Positions 43,711 through 51,880 of a DNA stretch of 64,000 nt are shown here, piece by piece (positions within the stretch are counted from its first letter, which is position 1; each line of letters starts with the position of its first letter). This DNA comes from Arthrobacter sp. zg-Y238 (lineage in GTDB: Bacteria > Actinomycetota > Actinomycetes > Actinomycetales > Micrococcaceae), in contig NZ_JANFLU010000001.1 of the NCBI RefSeq assembly GCF_024385525.1, forward strand, positions 434,001-498,000, written 5' to 3'. The position numbers and the translations under genes were made by a program. Under the pieces are notes generated by a model that saw nothing but the letters and a program-made list of their open reading frames with translations, was not told the origin of the DNA and did not search any database.

Positions 43711-45186
43711 ATGGCTGCACCTTCCGGCACCGCCGCCGGCCCCCATTCCCCTCGATCCACCCCTCAATCCGCCTCTCGATCCACGCCTCGGGACACCCGC
43801 AAGGTCGCGGTCGCCACGCTGATCGGCACCACCGTTGAGTGGTACGACTTCTTCATTTACGCCACCGCCGCAGGATTGGTCTTCTCCGAGCTGTTCTTCA
43901 AGCCGGCCGGAAGCGAGTTCGCCACCCTCGTCACGTTCGCCTCGGTGGGCCTGAGCTTCCTGTTCCGTCCGCTCGGCGCCTTCCTGGCCGGGCACTACGG
44001 CGACAAGATCGGCCGCAAGGCCATGCTGGTGCTGACCCTGCTGCTCATGGGCGGGGCCACCACGCTGATCGGCGTACTGCCCACCCATGCCACCGCCGGC
44101 ATCTGGGCACCCATCCTGCTGGTGCTGCTGCGCATCATCCAGGGCATCTCCGCCGGCGGCGAATGGGGCGGCGCGGTGCTGATGTCCGTGGAACACGCCC
44201 CGCGCAACCGCCGCGGCCTCTTCGGCTCCTTCCCGCAGCTGGGCGTGCCGCTGGGCATGTTGCTGGCCTCCGGCGTGACCGCGCTGATGACCGGCGTGAT
44301 TTCCCCGGGCGACGAGTTCGTCGAGTGGGGCTGGCGCCTGCCGTTCCTGCTGAGCATCGTGCTGATTGTGGTCGGTTTCCTGGTCCGCAGGTCCGTGAGC
44401 GAAAGCCCGGTCTTCGAGGAAATCGCCGAGAAGAAAAAGCAGACGCAGATGCCCATCGTGGAGCTGATGAAGAACCACTGGAAGCTGGTGATCCTGGCCG
44501 CCCTGGTCTTCGCGGGCAACAGTGCCGCCGGCTACATGACCACCGGCGGGTTCATCCTGAACTACTCCACCAACCCCGAGGGCCCCGTGGCATTGGACCG
44601 CACCGACGTGCTGCTGGCCGTTTCCGGTTCGGCGGCCCTGTGGTTCATCTTCACCCTGGTCAGCGGTTTCATGGCGGACCGGATCGGACGGAAGAAGACC
44701 TACCTCATCGGGTTCGCCTGCCTGGCCCTGACCGTGTTCCCGCTGTTCTGGCTGATCAACACCGGTGACATCTGGATCCTGTTCCTCGGCATGGCCCTGT
44801 TCACCGTGGGGCTCGGCCTGACCTACGGGCCGCAGGCCGCCTGGTACAGCGAGATCTTCCCGGCGTCGATCCGCTTCTCCGGTGTTTCGGTGTCCTACGC
44901 GCTCGGTGCCATCATCGGCGGGGCGTTCGCGCCGACCATCGCCGCGGCATTGGTCAAGGAGACCGGTTCGACGACGGCGGTCTCCGCCTACCTGCTGGTG
45001 ATGATTGTGCTCGCTGCGGCCGCGACCATGATGCTGCGCGACCGGCCGGGCATCGACCTGTCCATCCGGAACCAGGCGGAGCAGGAAGTCGGCGCGACCA
45101 TCTTCGACAAGCGCCGCGGGGTGTCTACGGATGCCCCGGTGTCGAAGGCGGTTGGTTCGGGCACGGGCAAGGTGGAAACCCGCTAG
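43711..45186 (+). CDS. MFS transporter, metabolite:H+ symporter (MHS) type
   Basis: A 491-residue, 12-helix transporter with a Ser/Pro/Arg-rich cytoplasmic N-terminus. The MHS signature is clear: VAVATLIGTTVEWYDFFIYA (helix 1 with the conserved Asp), FLFRPLGAFLAGHYGDKIGRK (helix 2-3 loop), GISAGGEWGGAVLMSVEHAP and a second GFMADRIGRKK. The C-terminal tail is long and polar. It lies 11 bases after hpaI, so it probably imports 4-hydroxyphenylacetate, homoprotocatechuate or a related acid with protons. Confidence 0.9.
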   Translation: MAAPSGTAAGPHSPRSTPQSASRSTPRDTRKVAVATLIGTTVEWYDFFIYATAAGLVFSELFFKPAGSEFATLVTFASVGLSFLFRPLGAFLAGHYGDKIGRKAMLVLTLLLMGGATTLIGVLPTHATAGIWAPILLVLLRIIQGISAGGEWGGAVLMSVEHAPRNRRGLFGSFPQLGVPLGMLLASGVTALMTGVISPGDEFVEWGWRLPFLLSIVLIVVGFLVRRSVSESPVFEEIAEKKKQTQMPIVELMKNHWKLVILAALVFAGNSAAGYMTTGGFILNYSTNPEGPVALDRTDVLLAVSGSAALWFIFTLVSGFMADRIGRKKTYLIGFACLALTVFPLFWLINTGDIWILFLGMALFTVGLGLTYGPQAAWYSEIFPASIRFSGVSVSYALGAIIGGAFAPTIAAALVKETGSTTAVSAYLLVMIVLAAAATMMLRDRPGIDLSIRNQAEQEVGATIFDKRRGVSTDAPVSKAVGSGTGKVETR

Positions 45187-45325
45187 CCGCCGAGCCGAGC
45201 CCGGGAGGCGGCTTGTCCAATGAGGTCCCGCGGCGTGGGGTCGGGCGCCGGCGCGGGCGTTTCCAAGACGGGCACCGACAGCGCGTTTAGCGCTCCCAGT
45301 CGGTGACCCGGCATGCTTAGCCGGG

Positions 45326-45369
45326 GGCCCGGTGGGCTTAGGGGTTCGATTCCCCTAACCTGCCGGGCC
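45326..45369. repeat. tRNA T-arm-like hairpin, copy 1
   Basis: A long hairpin with core AGGGGTTCGATTCCCCT, i.e. a perfect tRNA T-stem with a canonical TTCGATT T-loop, extended by GGCCCGG/CCGGGCC and an imperfect middle. No tRNA acceptor, D-arm or anticodon arm can be built around it (no upstream partner for AACCTGC), so it is not a tRNA gene. The same core recurs at 51124-51155. It may also terminate the hpa operon, whose stop is at 45186. Confidence 0.65.
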
Positions 45370-45400
45370 TTAGCTGTTTCCGGGATGACCGGGCGTCCCT

Positions 45401-45467
45401 GCGAAACGAAAAGGCACTAATTACCGTTCTCCGTCCAAAAATCGGTAATTAGTGCCTTTTCGTTTGC
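45401..45467. repeat. Dispersed hairpin element, copy 2 (most perfect)
   Basis: The arms GCGAAACGAAAAGGCACTAA (continuing TTACCG, 45401-45426) and CGGTAATTAGTGCCTTTTCG (continuing TTTGC, 45443-45467) are complementary over 23 uninterrupted base pairs, with a 16-base loop. They match the consensus seen at 836-929 and 48983-49044. It lies between the T-arm hairpin and the 102-bp repeats. Confidence 0.85.
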
Positions 45468-45477
45468 CGCAGTCGCC

Positions 45478-45778
45478 GCTCGCCGCACGGCGTCCCACGA
45501 AGTGGTGCTGGTGGGGCTGCTGGTTCCTCATCGGGCAACATCCGTACCATTCCGTGGGATGCTGTGCTCGCGCCGGCCCCTCCGCTGCACGGCGTCCCAC
45601 GAGGTGGTGCTGGTGGGTCTGCTGGTTCCCCACCAGGCAACATCCGTACCATTCCGTGGGATGCTGTGCTCGCGCTGACCCCTCCGCTGCACGGCGTCCC
45701 ACGAGGTGGTACTGGTGGGGCTGCTGGTTCCTCATCAGGCAACATCCGTACCATTCCGTGGGATGCTGTGCTCGCGCC
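45478..45778. repeat. 102-bp tandem repeat, about three units
   Basis: The landmark CGGCGTCCCACGA recurs at 45488, 45590 and 45692, exactly 102 bases apart, and the intervening sequence (CATCCGTACCATTCCGTGGG, GGATGCTGTGCTCGCGC) is nearly invariant. Because 102 is a multiple of three, several frames stay open on both strands, but none has a start site or protein-like composition that I trust. The whole 45187-45867 gap contains this array and the two hairpins, and no convincing gene. Confidence 0.85.
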
Positions 45779-45867
45779 GATGCTCGTGCCGACCCCGCCG
45801 CCGCACGATGCCGATGCCAGCAAGCGGCCCCGGCCCGGCCTCGCCAAACACCCGCAGCCTGACCCGG

Positions 45868-46551
45868 TCAGGGCGCTTCGACCGTCGAAGCCTCCTGCGG
45901 CAGCTCGTTCTGGCGCTGAAGAAAAGTCCTGCCGCGGACTGGCTTCTCGCCGAAGGACCGGAACACCAGCGGCAGTCCGCGGGCGGTCCACGGATCCGCT
46001 CCGTCCATCGCCTGCACATGCACGTGCGGCTGCGTGGAATTGCCGGAGTTTCCACAGTCCCCAAGATGCTCGCCCTCGCGGACCTGCTGCCCGGCAGAAA
46101 CCCGGATCGAGCCGGACCGCAAGTGCATCACCCCGACCACCGGGCCGCCGTCGGCCGTCTCGATGAGGACGTAGTTTCCGGCAATCGCCCCGGTTCCCTC
46201 CCGCAGCCGGCCCTGCTGGCCCAGCATGTACGGGATGAGCGCCAGCTGCGACCGCCGGGCTTCATGGTCCGCTTCGCCGTCGTACATGGTGACCACCTGC
46301 CCGCTGACCGGAGCCAGGATCGGACGCCCGAAGGCGAAGAACAGTTCCGGCGGCTCGGTGCCGAACGCGGTGCGCCAGCTGGCCGTGGGAGCCGACCGGC
46401 CGGCGTCGTCCACACCCACGAAGTCGATGGCGTAGGTGGTGGCAAGCAGATGCGTGCCGTGGCTGGGTACCCGCCGCAGGGGACTGTTCTGCACTTTCCA
46501 TTTCCCGGTGAAGGGGAGGGAAACCACCAGCGGGGCATCGGGGGTGTTCAT
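45868..46551 (-). CDS. M23 family metallopeptidase-like protein
   Basis: A 227-residue protein (ATG at 46551, with AAGGGAA upstream). A LytM/M23 domain fills most of it: THLLATTYAIDFVG (the metal HxxxD), PILAPVSGQVVTMYDG, NYVLIETADGGPVVGVMHLRSGSI, GEHLGDCGNSGNSTQPHVHVQA (HxH). No signal peptide or membrane helix is visible, which is odd for a peptidoglycan endopeptidase and suggests a cytoplasmic or degenerate role. It is transcribed away from the choloylglycine-hydrolase-like gene. Confidence 0.82.
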   Translation of the reverse strand: MNTPDAPLVVSLPFTGKWKVQNSPLRRVPSHGTHLLATTYAIDFVGVDDAGRSAPTASWRTAFGTEPPELFFAFGRPILAPVSGQVVTMYDGEADHEARRSQLALIPYMLGQQGRLREGTGAIAGNYVLIETADGGPVVGVMHLRSGSIRVSAGQQVREGEHLGDCGNSGNSTQPHVHVQAMDGADPWTARGLPLVFRSFGEKPVRGRTFLQRQNELPQEASTVEAP

Positions 46552-46774
46552 CATGGTTCCCTTTATAGGCACCCCGCCTCTCGTGCACGATGACTTGCGC
46601 CGGTTCGGGTTCGAGATGGGCGGGGAGACTGCCGCAGGTTCGGGGTCCGGGCCTAACCTGAAAGTGCACTGAGGGTGCGGGCCGGACGACCAGCTCCCTC
46701 GGCAGCTTCTCCGGCATAGGCCCAGCGAACAGCAGAAGCTCCGTCAGGGCTTCGCGGCAACAGGGAGCATCAAC

Positions 46775-47722
46775 ATGTGCACAGGCATCAGGTTCTCGGA
46801 CGGCAGCGGCAACCTCTATTTCGCCCGCAATCTCGACTGGACGTCTGATTTCGGGGAGCGGGTGGTGGTGACGCCCACCGGGTACACCACCAAGTCGCCC
46901 TTCGGGGCGGTGCCGAAGATCCAGCATGCGGTCATCGGCATGGGCATCGTTCAGGAAGACACACCCCTGTACTTCGACTGCGGCAATGACGCAGGCCTGG
47001 CCGTCGGCGGCCTCAACTTTCCGGGGTACGCGCAGTACGCGCCGGCACCGGTCGACGGCGCGACGAACGTCGCCGCATTCGAGTTCCCGCTCTGGGTGGC
47101 CTCCCAGTTCAGCACCGTCGACGAGGTCGAGGCGGCCCTGGACACGGTTGTCATTGTGGACAGGCCGATCAACGACCAGTACCCGAGCTCACTGCTGCAC
47201 TGGTTGATCGGCGACTCGACGCGCGCCATCGTCGTGGAGTACACGAGCGACGGCATGCACGTCTTCCGCGACGACGTCGATGTCCTGGCAAACCAGCCCG
47301 GCTTCGGTTGGCACCACGAGAACCTGCGCAACTACCTCAATGCCTCGCCCGACTTCCCCGAGGAGGTTGTGCTCAACCAGGCGCACCTGACCCCGTTCGG
47401 CTCGGGGTCGCTGATGCGGGGGATCCCCGGCGACTACTACTCGCCGTCGCGGTTTGTGCGCGCGGCCTACGTCCACGCGCACTACCCGCCCAAGACAAGC
47501 GAAGAGGAGAACGTCAGCCGCGCGTTCCACACGCTGCAGCAGGTCGCGATGGTGGAGGGAAGCGCGGCCATGGGCTCGGGCGAGTTTGAGAAGACCACCT
47601 ACACCGGGCTCTTCTCATCCCGGACCATGACCTACTACTGGAACACCTACGACGACCCGGCGATCCAGAGCGTCGCGCTGGCCGATTACGGGGCAGACAA
47701 AACGGAGCTTGTGGTCGTCTAG
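46775..47722 (+). CDS. Linear amide C-N hydrolase, choloylglycine hydrolase/penicillin V acylase family
   Basis: A 315-residue Ntn-hydrolase. Removal of Met1 exposes catalytic Cys2 (MCTGIRFSDGSGNLYFARNLDW), followed by Arg18 and Asp21 as in bile salt hydrolases. GLAVGGLNFPGYAQY (with Asn), then NLRNYLNASP and SPSRFVRAAYVHAHYP (with Arg) complete the active-site set. RBS AGGGAGC precedes the start. No signal peptide, so cytoplasmic. In soil actinobacteria substrates may be N-acyl-homoserine lactones or penicillin V rather than bile salts; this is not decidable here. Confidence 0.9.
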   Translation: MCTGIRFSDGSGNLYFARNLDWTSDFGERVVVTPTGYTTKSPFGAVPKIQHAVIGMGIVQEDTPLYFDCGNDAGLAVGGLNFPGYAQYAPAPVDGATNVAAFEFPLWVASQFSTVDEVEAALDTVVIVDRPINDQYPSSLLHWLIGDSTRAIVVEYTSDGMHVFRDDVDVLANQPGFGWHHENLRNYLNASPDFPEEVVLNQAHLTPFGSGSLMRGIPGDYYSPSRFVRAAYVHAHYPPKTSEEENVSRAFHTLQQVAMVEGSAAMGSGEFEKTTYTGLFSSRTMTYYWNTYDDPAIQSVALADYGADKTELVVV

Positions 47723-47758
47723 ATTCTCCTGCGCGCCCGGGGACCAAGGGAGACTGCC

Positions 47759-48952
47759 GTGCCGAACCTCGCCAGTATCCTCAGCGATACCGCAGCCCGC
47801 TCACCGGCCAGTCCCGCGCTGAGGATCGGCGACAGCATGATGAGTTACGCGGCGCTGGATGGGCTGAGTGCCCGTGCCGCCGGTTTGCTGGCATCCCGCG
47901 GCATCGGCTCCGGTGACCGGGTGGCGCTCCTCTTGCCCGATATTCCGCCGATGGCCGCCCTGTATTACGGGGTCCTGCGGCTCGGGGCCGTTGCAGTGCC
48001 GATGAACCCGTTGCTCGGTGCCCGGGAGATTACGTATCAGTTGGCGGATTCCGGCGCCCCGCTGCTCTTTGCCTTCGGCTACGAGGACATCATTGCCCAT
48101 GCGGACGACGGCGCAGCGGAGGCTGGCACCAATGTCATCCCGGTGAATACCGGCAGCTTCCGTGAGCTGCTCGCCGCCGCGGAGCCGCGTCCGGGGGTGG
48201 TGGACCGAGCCGATAACGACGCCGCCGTCATCCTCTACACCTCGGGAGCCACGGGTACGCCCAAGGGTGCAACGCTCTCGCACGCCAATCTGCGCAGCGC
48301 CGCCGATGCTGCCAGCGGCCTGCTGTCGGTGCAGGACTCCGACGTGCTCTTTGGGGGACTGCCGCTCTTCCACGGTTTCGGGCAGGCCCTGGTGATGAAC
48401 GCTGCCGTGCTGGCGGGAGCTTCCGTCAGCCTGCTGCCGCGGTTCGAACCCGGAACGGCGCTGCAGATGATCGAGCGGGATGGGGTCACCATCTTCGCCG
48501 GGATTCCAGCGATGTACGCGGCCATGCTGGAGCATCCGGCCCTGGGGGAGACCGATACATCCAGTGTGCGATCGGGAATCTCCGGTACGGCGCCGCTGCC
48601 GCGCGAGAGCCTGGAGGGCTTCGAACGGGCCTTCGGCGTGCAGGTCCTGGAGGCATACGGGCTGGCCGAAGCCCTTGTCTCGTTCAATGCCCCGGTTCCG
48701 GAGCGGCGCCCTGGATCGGTCGGCCAACCCGTACCCGGTATGGAGGTGCGCATTGTGGACGGTGCCGCCAACGACGTTCGTGAAGGCGAGGCCGGTGAGC
48801 TGGTCACCCGCGGCGAGGGGCTCATGCTGGGCTACTGGAACGACCCTCAGACAACGGCTGGGGCACTGACGGACGGCTGGCTTCACACCGGCGACCTGGC
48901 GCGGTTTGATGAGCAGGGCAACATCTACGTCGTCGGCCGTGTGGAGGTTTGA
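47759..48952 (+). CDS. Acyl-CoA synthetase (AMP-binding), C-terminally truncated
   Basis: A 397-residue AMP-forming ligase N-domain, from SYAALDGLSARAAGLLASRG through the P-loop ILYTSGATGTPKG, GLPLFHGFGQ, YGLAEALVSFN and GWLHTGDLARFDEQGNIYVVGR. It stops at VGRVEV, where full enzymes (about 500 residues) continue with the hinge Asp/Lys, RGG.NV.P.E and the lid with the catalytic Lys. It therefore should not complete thioesterification and is probably a truncated gene. A GAGGTTTG/CAAACCTC hairpin overlaps the stop, and the dispersed hairpin copy 3 follows at 48983. Confidence 0.8.
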   Translation: MPNLASILSDTAARSPASPALRIGDSMMSYAALDGLSARAAGLLASRGIGSGDRVALLLPDIPPMAALYYGVLRLGAVAVPMNPLLGAREITYQLADSGAPLLFAFGYEDIIAHADDGAAEAGTNVIPVNTGSFRELLAAAEPRPGVVDRADNDAAVILYTSGATGTPKGATLSHANLRSAADAASGLLSVQDSDVLFGGLPLFHGFGQALVMNAAVLAGASVSLLPRFEPGTALQMIERDGVTIFAGIPAMYAAMLEHPALGETDTSSVRSGISGTAPLPRESLEGFERAFGVQVLEAYGLAEALVSFNAPVPERRPGSVGQPVPGMEVRIVDGAANDVREGEAGELVTRGEGLMLGYWNDPQTTAGALTDGWLHTGDLARFDEQGNIYVVGRVEV

Positions 48953-48982
48953 CGGACCGGCACCGCAAACCTCTCCGGAGAA

Positions 48983-49044
48983 TCGAAAGAGCATTAGTTA
49001 CGGTTTTCCGGCCGGGAAACGGTAACTAATGTCTTTTCAATCGA
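48983..49044. repeat. Dispersed hairpin element, copy 3
   Basis: TCGAAAGAGCATTAGTTACG (48983-49002) and CGGTAACTAATGTCTTTTCA (continuing ATCGA, 49020-49044) form an inverted repeat with a GC-rich loop, of the same family as the elements at 836-929 and 45401-45467. It lies just after the truncated acyl-CoA synthetase and upstream of the hydrolase gene at 49085. Confidence 0.8.
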
Positions 49045-49084
49045 GGGGTACCCGAAACCCGCTGTCCCGTGTAGATTACTTCGC

Positions 49085-49981
49085 ATGCGAAACAATACTG
49101 AGGCAGCGGTCACGTCCGAACGAATCAGCATCCCCGTCCCTGCGGGCGGTGCGCTCGCCGGCACCGTACGCCTGCCGGCCGACGCCGCGCCCCGCGCCGC
49201 CGTCGTCATCCACCCTGCCACGGCGGTGGCCGAACGGCTGTACACCGGCTTCAGCGAATACCTGGCCGAAAACGGCTACGCAGTCCTGACCTATGACTAC
49301 CGCGGAACCGGTGCGTCCGGCAGCCCGAAGGCCAACCGGAAGCTGCGGATGCGCGACTGGATGGCCCAGGACGTGCCGGCGGCCGCGGACTGGATGGCCG
49401 AGCGGTTCCCGGAGCTGCCGCGCCTGGCCGTCGGGCACAGCATCGGCGGACACGCGATGGCCCTGGACAACGGCACCGACGGACTGCTGGGGTTCGTGGC
49501 AGTGGCCTCGCACGCCGGTGTCACCAAGGCCATCCAGGATCCGAAGGAACGGCTGCGCGTGGGACTGGTCCTGCGGGTCCTCGGCCCGGTCACCAGCCGG
49601 CTGCTCGGCGCAGTGCCGGGCCGGAAAATGGGCCTGGGCGAGGACATGCCCGGAGGGGCCATGCTCGAGTGGAGCAAGTGGTCACGCCGGCCCAACTACT
49701 TCTTCGACGACCCGAGCATGGATGCCGCCGAACGTGCAGCCCGGGTCAAGACCGAGGTGCTGTCCATCGGCTTCACCGACGACCTCTGGGCCACCCCAGG
49801 ACAGATCAACGCCATCTACAGCCGGCTGACCAACGCCCCGCTGGAGCGGCGCACTTACTCGCCCGACGACGCCGGGGTACCCGCGATCGGGCACATGGGC
49901 TTCTTCCGGCGCGGGGTTAAGGACAAGCTGTGGCCCGAGATCCTCACCTGGCTGGACGGACGGATCGCGAAGCAGCCGTGA
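49085..49981 (+). CDS. Alpha/beta hydrolase
   Basis: A 298-residue hydrolase: AAVVIHPATAVAERLYTGFS, YAVLTYDYRGTGASG (oxyanion region), the nucleophile elbow GHSIGGHAMA, and a late Asp/His region (IGFTDDLWATPGQ, PAIGHMGFF). The long lid with GRKMGLGEDMPGGAMLEWSKW is typical of a serine-hydrolase subgroup annotated only as predicted alpha/beta hydrolases. It overlaps the following MarR gene (GTGA), so the two form an operon and the hydrolase may be the regulator's partner. Confidence 0.85.
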   Translation: MRNNTEAAVTSERISIPVPAGGALAGTVRLPADAAPRAAVVIHPATAVAERLYTGFSEYLAENGYAVLTYDYRGTGASGSPKANRKLRMRDWMAQDVPAAADWMAERFPELPRLAVGHSIGGHAMALDNGTDGLLGFVAVASHAGVTKAIQDPKERLRVGLVLRVLGPVTSRLLGAVPGRKMGLGEDMPGGAMLEWSKWSRRPNYFFDDPSMDAAERAARVKTEVLSIGFTDDLWATPGQINAIYSRLTNAPLERRTYSPDDAGVPAIGHMGFFRRGVKDKLWPEILTWLDGRIAKQP

Positions 49982-50454
49982 CCGCGGGCGGTGCCGGCGG
50001 GGACCGCGGCGCCGGCAGGACGGACGACGGCGGCCGGCGGCGTCCGCCGCGGCTGGTCTTCCTGACGTTGACCGCCGAGCGGCGGCTGCGCCGGTGGATC
50101 GGCCGCCGGGGTGAGGACCGCGGGCTCAGTGCGCCGGCCGCCGGGGTGCTGCTGTATCTCGCTACCCGTCCCGGCGCGAGCACCGGCGAGGTGGCCGAAG
50201 CAGTGGACGCCTCGCCGGCCGGGCTAAGCGGGCTACTGTCCCGGCTGGAGAAAGCCGGGCTCGTCACCCGGGCACCTGATCCGGCCGACCGCCGCACCAT
50301 CCGGGTGAACCTGACCGCCGACGGGAAGGCTGCGCTCGGCGTCGTGCAATCCGCCCTGGGCGAGCTGAACGGAAAGATCACCGACGGGTTCAGTGCCCAG
50401 GAGCTGGCCGTCGTTGCGCGCTGGCTAGAGCACGTGGGGCGAGTGCTGGATTAG
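49978..50454 (+). CDS. MarR family transcriptional regulator
   Basis: The GTG start overlaps the hydrolase stop. The 158-residue protein has an Arg/Gly-rich N-terminus, then a MarR winged helix: LSAPAAGVLLYLATRPGASTGEVAEAV, ASPAGLSGLLSRLEKAGLVTRAPDPADRRTIRV (wing with conserved DxRR), and a C-terminal dimer helix. Its 3' end overlaps the convergent gene at 50390-50866 by 65 bases. Confidence 0.87.
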   Translation: MTAGGAGGDRGAGRTDDGGRRRPPRLVFLTLTAERRLRRWIGRRGEDRGLSAPAAGVLLYLATRPGASTGEVAEAVDASPAGLSGLLSRLEKAGLVTRAPDPADRRTIRVNLTADGKAALGVVQSALGELNGKITDGFSAQELAVVARWLEHVGRVLD

Positions 50455-50866
50455 TCCGGATCCGCGAGGAGACCCCGCCGTCCGCAGCGTCCTGGGCAAG
50501 CCGGATCGTCGCCTTCCAGCCCCACACCGACGTTGCCAGGCCACCATAGCCGGGGCTGTACCACCGCTCCTGCCCTTCATCGTTCGGTTCTGCATTCCCG
50601 ATCACCTGCAGGCGGCCTTCGGTGAAGATTTCGATCCGGGTCAATGCTCGTTCAAGCGGAACGAGTCCCGTCACCTCGGCGGTGCCGGGCGCCGATCCGC
50701 CGCGCCAGGGCAGCAGGGCAATGATGAAATTCGTGCGCACCCGAGGCTCAAGTTCCACAACCTGCAGGCATGCCCAATTGCCGGACGAGCCCTGCACCGG
50801 GACCAGGTCACCGACCATGAGTGAGGTGGCGGAAGTCGGCGAGAAAGGGAACGCTCTGGGTTTCAT
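50390..50866 (-). CDS. Hypothetical protein, possibly immunity-protein-like
   Basis: A 158-residue soluble protein, start MKPRAFPFSPTSATSLMVGD with GAGGC upstream. The body (GDLVPVQGSSGNWACLQVVE, NFIIALLPWRGG, EVTGLVPLERALTRIEIFTE) is beta-rich and reminds me of small immunity proteins of the Imm26 kind, which is a weak guess. The last about 20 residues are read inside the MarR 3' end and look less natural (RIRTNPALAPRALASAQRR), so the true end may have been lost to a frameshift. Confidence 0.5.
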   Translation of the reverse strand: MKPRAFPFSPTSATSLMVGDLVPVQGSSGNWACLQVVELEPRVRTNFIIALLPWRGGSAPGTAEVTGLVPLERALTRIEIFTEGRLQVIGNAEPNDEGQERWYSPGYGGLATSVWGWKATIRLAQDAADGGVSSRIRTNPALAPRALASAQRRPAPGH

Positions 50867-50887
50867 TGGAGCCTCGAGCTGATCGGC

Positions 50888-51088
50888 TCAGACCGCTCCC
50901 CGGCGGAAGCCCCGGTAGCCAAGTACCGCAGCGAGGCCGAGCCAAATGGCACCGGAAACGTAGTCGAACCATTCGGCCGCATTTCCGAAAGCGAGTATTG
51001 AGAACATCAGCATGGCGACCGCACCACAGAAATACATGACGGCGTCACTTGAGCGGTTGTCGGATTCGGTGCCCCCGGGAATTGTCAT
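50888..51088 (-). CDS. Small two-helix membrane protein (66 aa)
   Basis: The start MTIPGGTESDNRSSDAVMYF leads into two hydrophobic segments (about residues 18-36 and 41-59) and a basic end (GYRGFRRGAV). It lies 21 bases upstream of the preceding gene on the same strand, so the two are probably co-transcribed. The upstream open frame is a shadow of the acetyltransferase gene. Function unknown. Confidence 0.55.
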   Translation of the reverse strand: MTIPGGTESDNRSSDAVMYFCGAVAMLMFSILAFGNAAEWFDYVSGAIWLGLAAVLGYRGFRRGAV

Positions 51089-51123
51089 GCTGGGAAGAAT
51101 ACCTTGCTGCTCATGGCCGGCTG

Positions 51124-51155
51124 ACAGGTCAGGGGTTCGATTCCCCTGAGCCTGT
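51124..51155. repeat. tRNA T-arm-like hairpin, copy 2
   Basis: ACAGGTCAGGGG, loop TTCGATT, CCCCTGAGCCTGT (one bulge). The 17-base core AGGGGTTCGATTCCCCT is identical to copy 1 at 45326-45369. No tRNA can be folded around it. It lies between divergent genes starting at 51088 and 51194, which argues against a simple terminator. Confidence 0.65.
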
Positions 51156-51193
51156 TGAACGAAACCGGGGGAGGCCCCGCTTAGGATGGGCGC

Positions 51194-51751
51194 ATGCGCC
51201 AAGATCCGAGCGACTGGACCCCCGTGAGCACCGAGCGGCTGCTGCTGCGCCGCCTCGAACGTTCGGACTACGATGTCGCCATCCGGATCCATACGGACCC
51301 CCGGACCAACCGGCACAATCCGCATAGCCCCACCGTGGAATCCGTGGCACGGAGCCTGCAGGATTTCCTGGACCACTGGGACCGGGAGGGCTTCGGCTAC
51401 TGGGCGGTGGTCGAACACGAGGCCCCGGAGATCGTCGTCGGTTTCACCGGACTACAGCGCGCCGTCGTGGACGGCCGGACCATCCTCAACCTGTATTACC
51501 GCTACGACCCGGCGGTCTGGGGCCGGGGCTATGCGAAAGAGGGAGCAACGGAAGCGGTCCGGCGCGGCCGGAAGCTGCTGCCGGAGCTGCCGGTCCTGGC
51601 CCGCACGACGACGACGAACACCGGTTCCCAGCGGACCGCCCTCGCCGCCGGGCTGCAGCATTTTCCCGGGTTGGACCGGGAGTATGCCGGAGTACCGGAG
51701 ATGTATTTGGCCCTGGGCTGGCCTGGGATCTCTGGCGGAGACCCGCTCTAG
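51194..51751 (+). CDS. GNAT family N-acetyltransferase (RimJ/RimL type)
   Basis: A 185-residue acetyltransferase: TERLLLRRLERSDYDVAIRI, then GFGYWAVVEHEAPEIVVGFTGLQ, the acetyl-CoA pyrophosphate loop YDPAVWGRGYAKEGATEAV, and TTTTNTGSQRTALAAGLQHF where RimJ/L proteins have N..S..v.ek.GF. The substrate, possibly a protein N-terminus or small molecule, is unknown. The 175-base gap after it leads into the ABC operon promoter. Confidence 0.88.
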   Translation: MRQDPSDWTPVSTERLLLRRLERSDYDVAIRIHTDPRTNRHNPHSPTVESVARSLQDFLDHWDREGFGYWAVVEHEAPEIVVGFTGLQRAVVDGRTILNLYYRYDPAVWGRGYAKEGATEAVRRGRKLLPELPVLARTTTTNTGSQRTALAAGLQHFPGLDREYAGVPEMYLALGWPGISGGDPL

Positions 51752-51880
51752 CGATTGGAAGACTGCAGCCGGCCCAAGTGTTCCTTAGCCAGGCACACAC
51801 ACGTGGTTATCCGTTTCGCAAATACGAGGTATCCCAATTACTCTCTTCCTCACATAGTCCGGCTCCTTCACAGTGGTTGC

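Noticed and set aside
45290-45400. Possible tRNA gene suggested by GGGGTTCGATTCCCC
   Set aside because: Only a T-arm-like hairpin is present; no D-arm, anticodon arm or matching 5' acceptor strand exists upstream. Treated as a tRNA-like hairpin repeat.
45449-45991. Long ORFs on both strands through the 102-bp repeats
   Set aside because: They stay open only because the repeat length is a multiple of three; composition is not protein-like and they overlap the M23 gene end.
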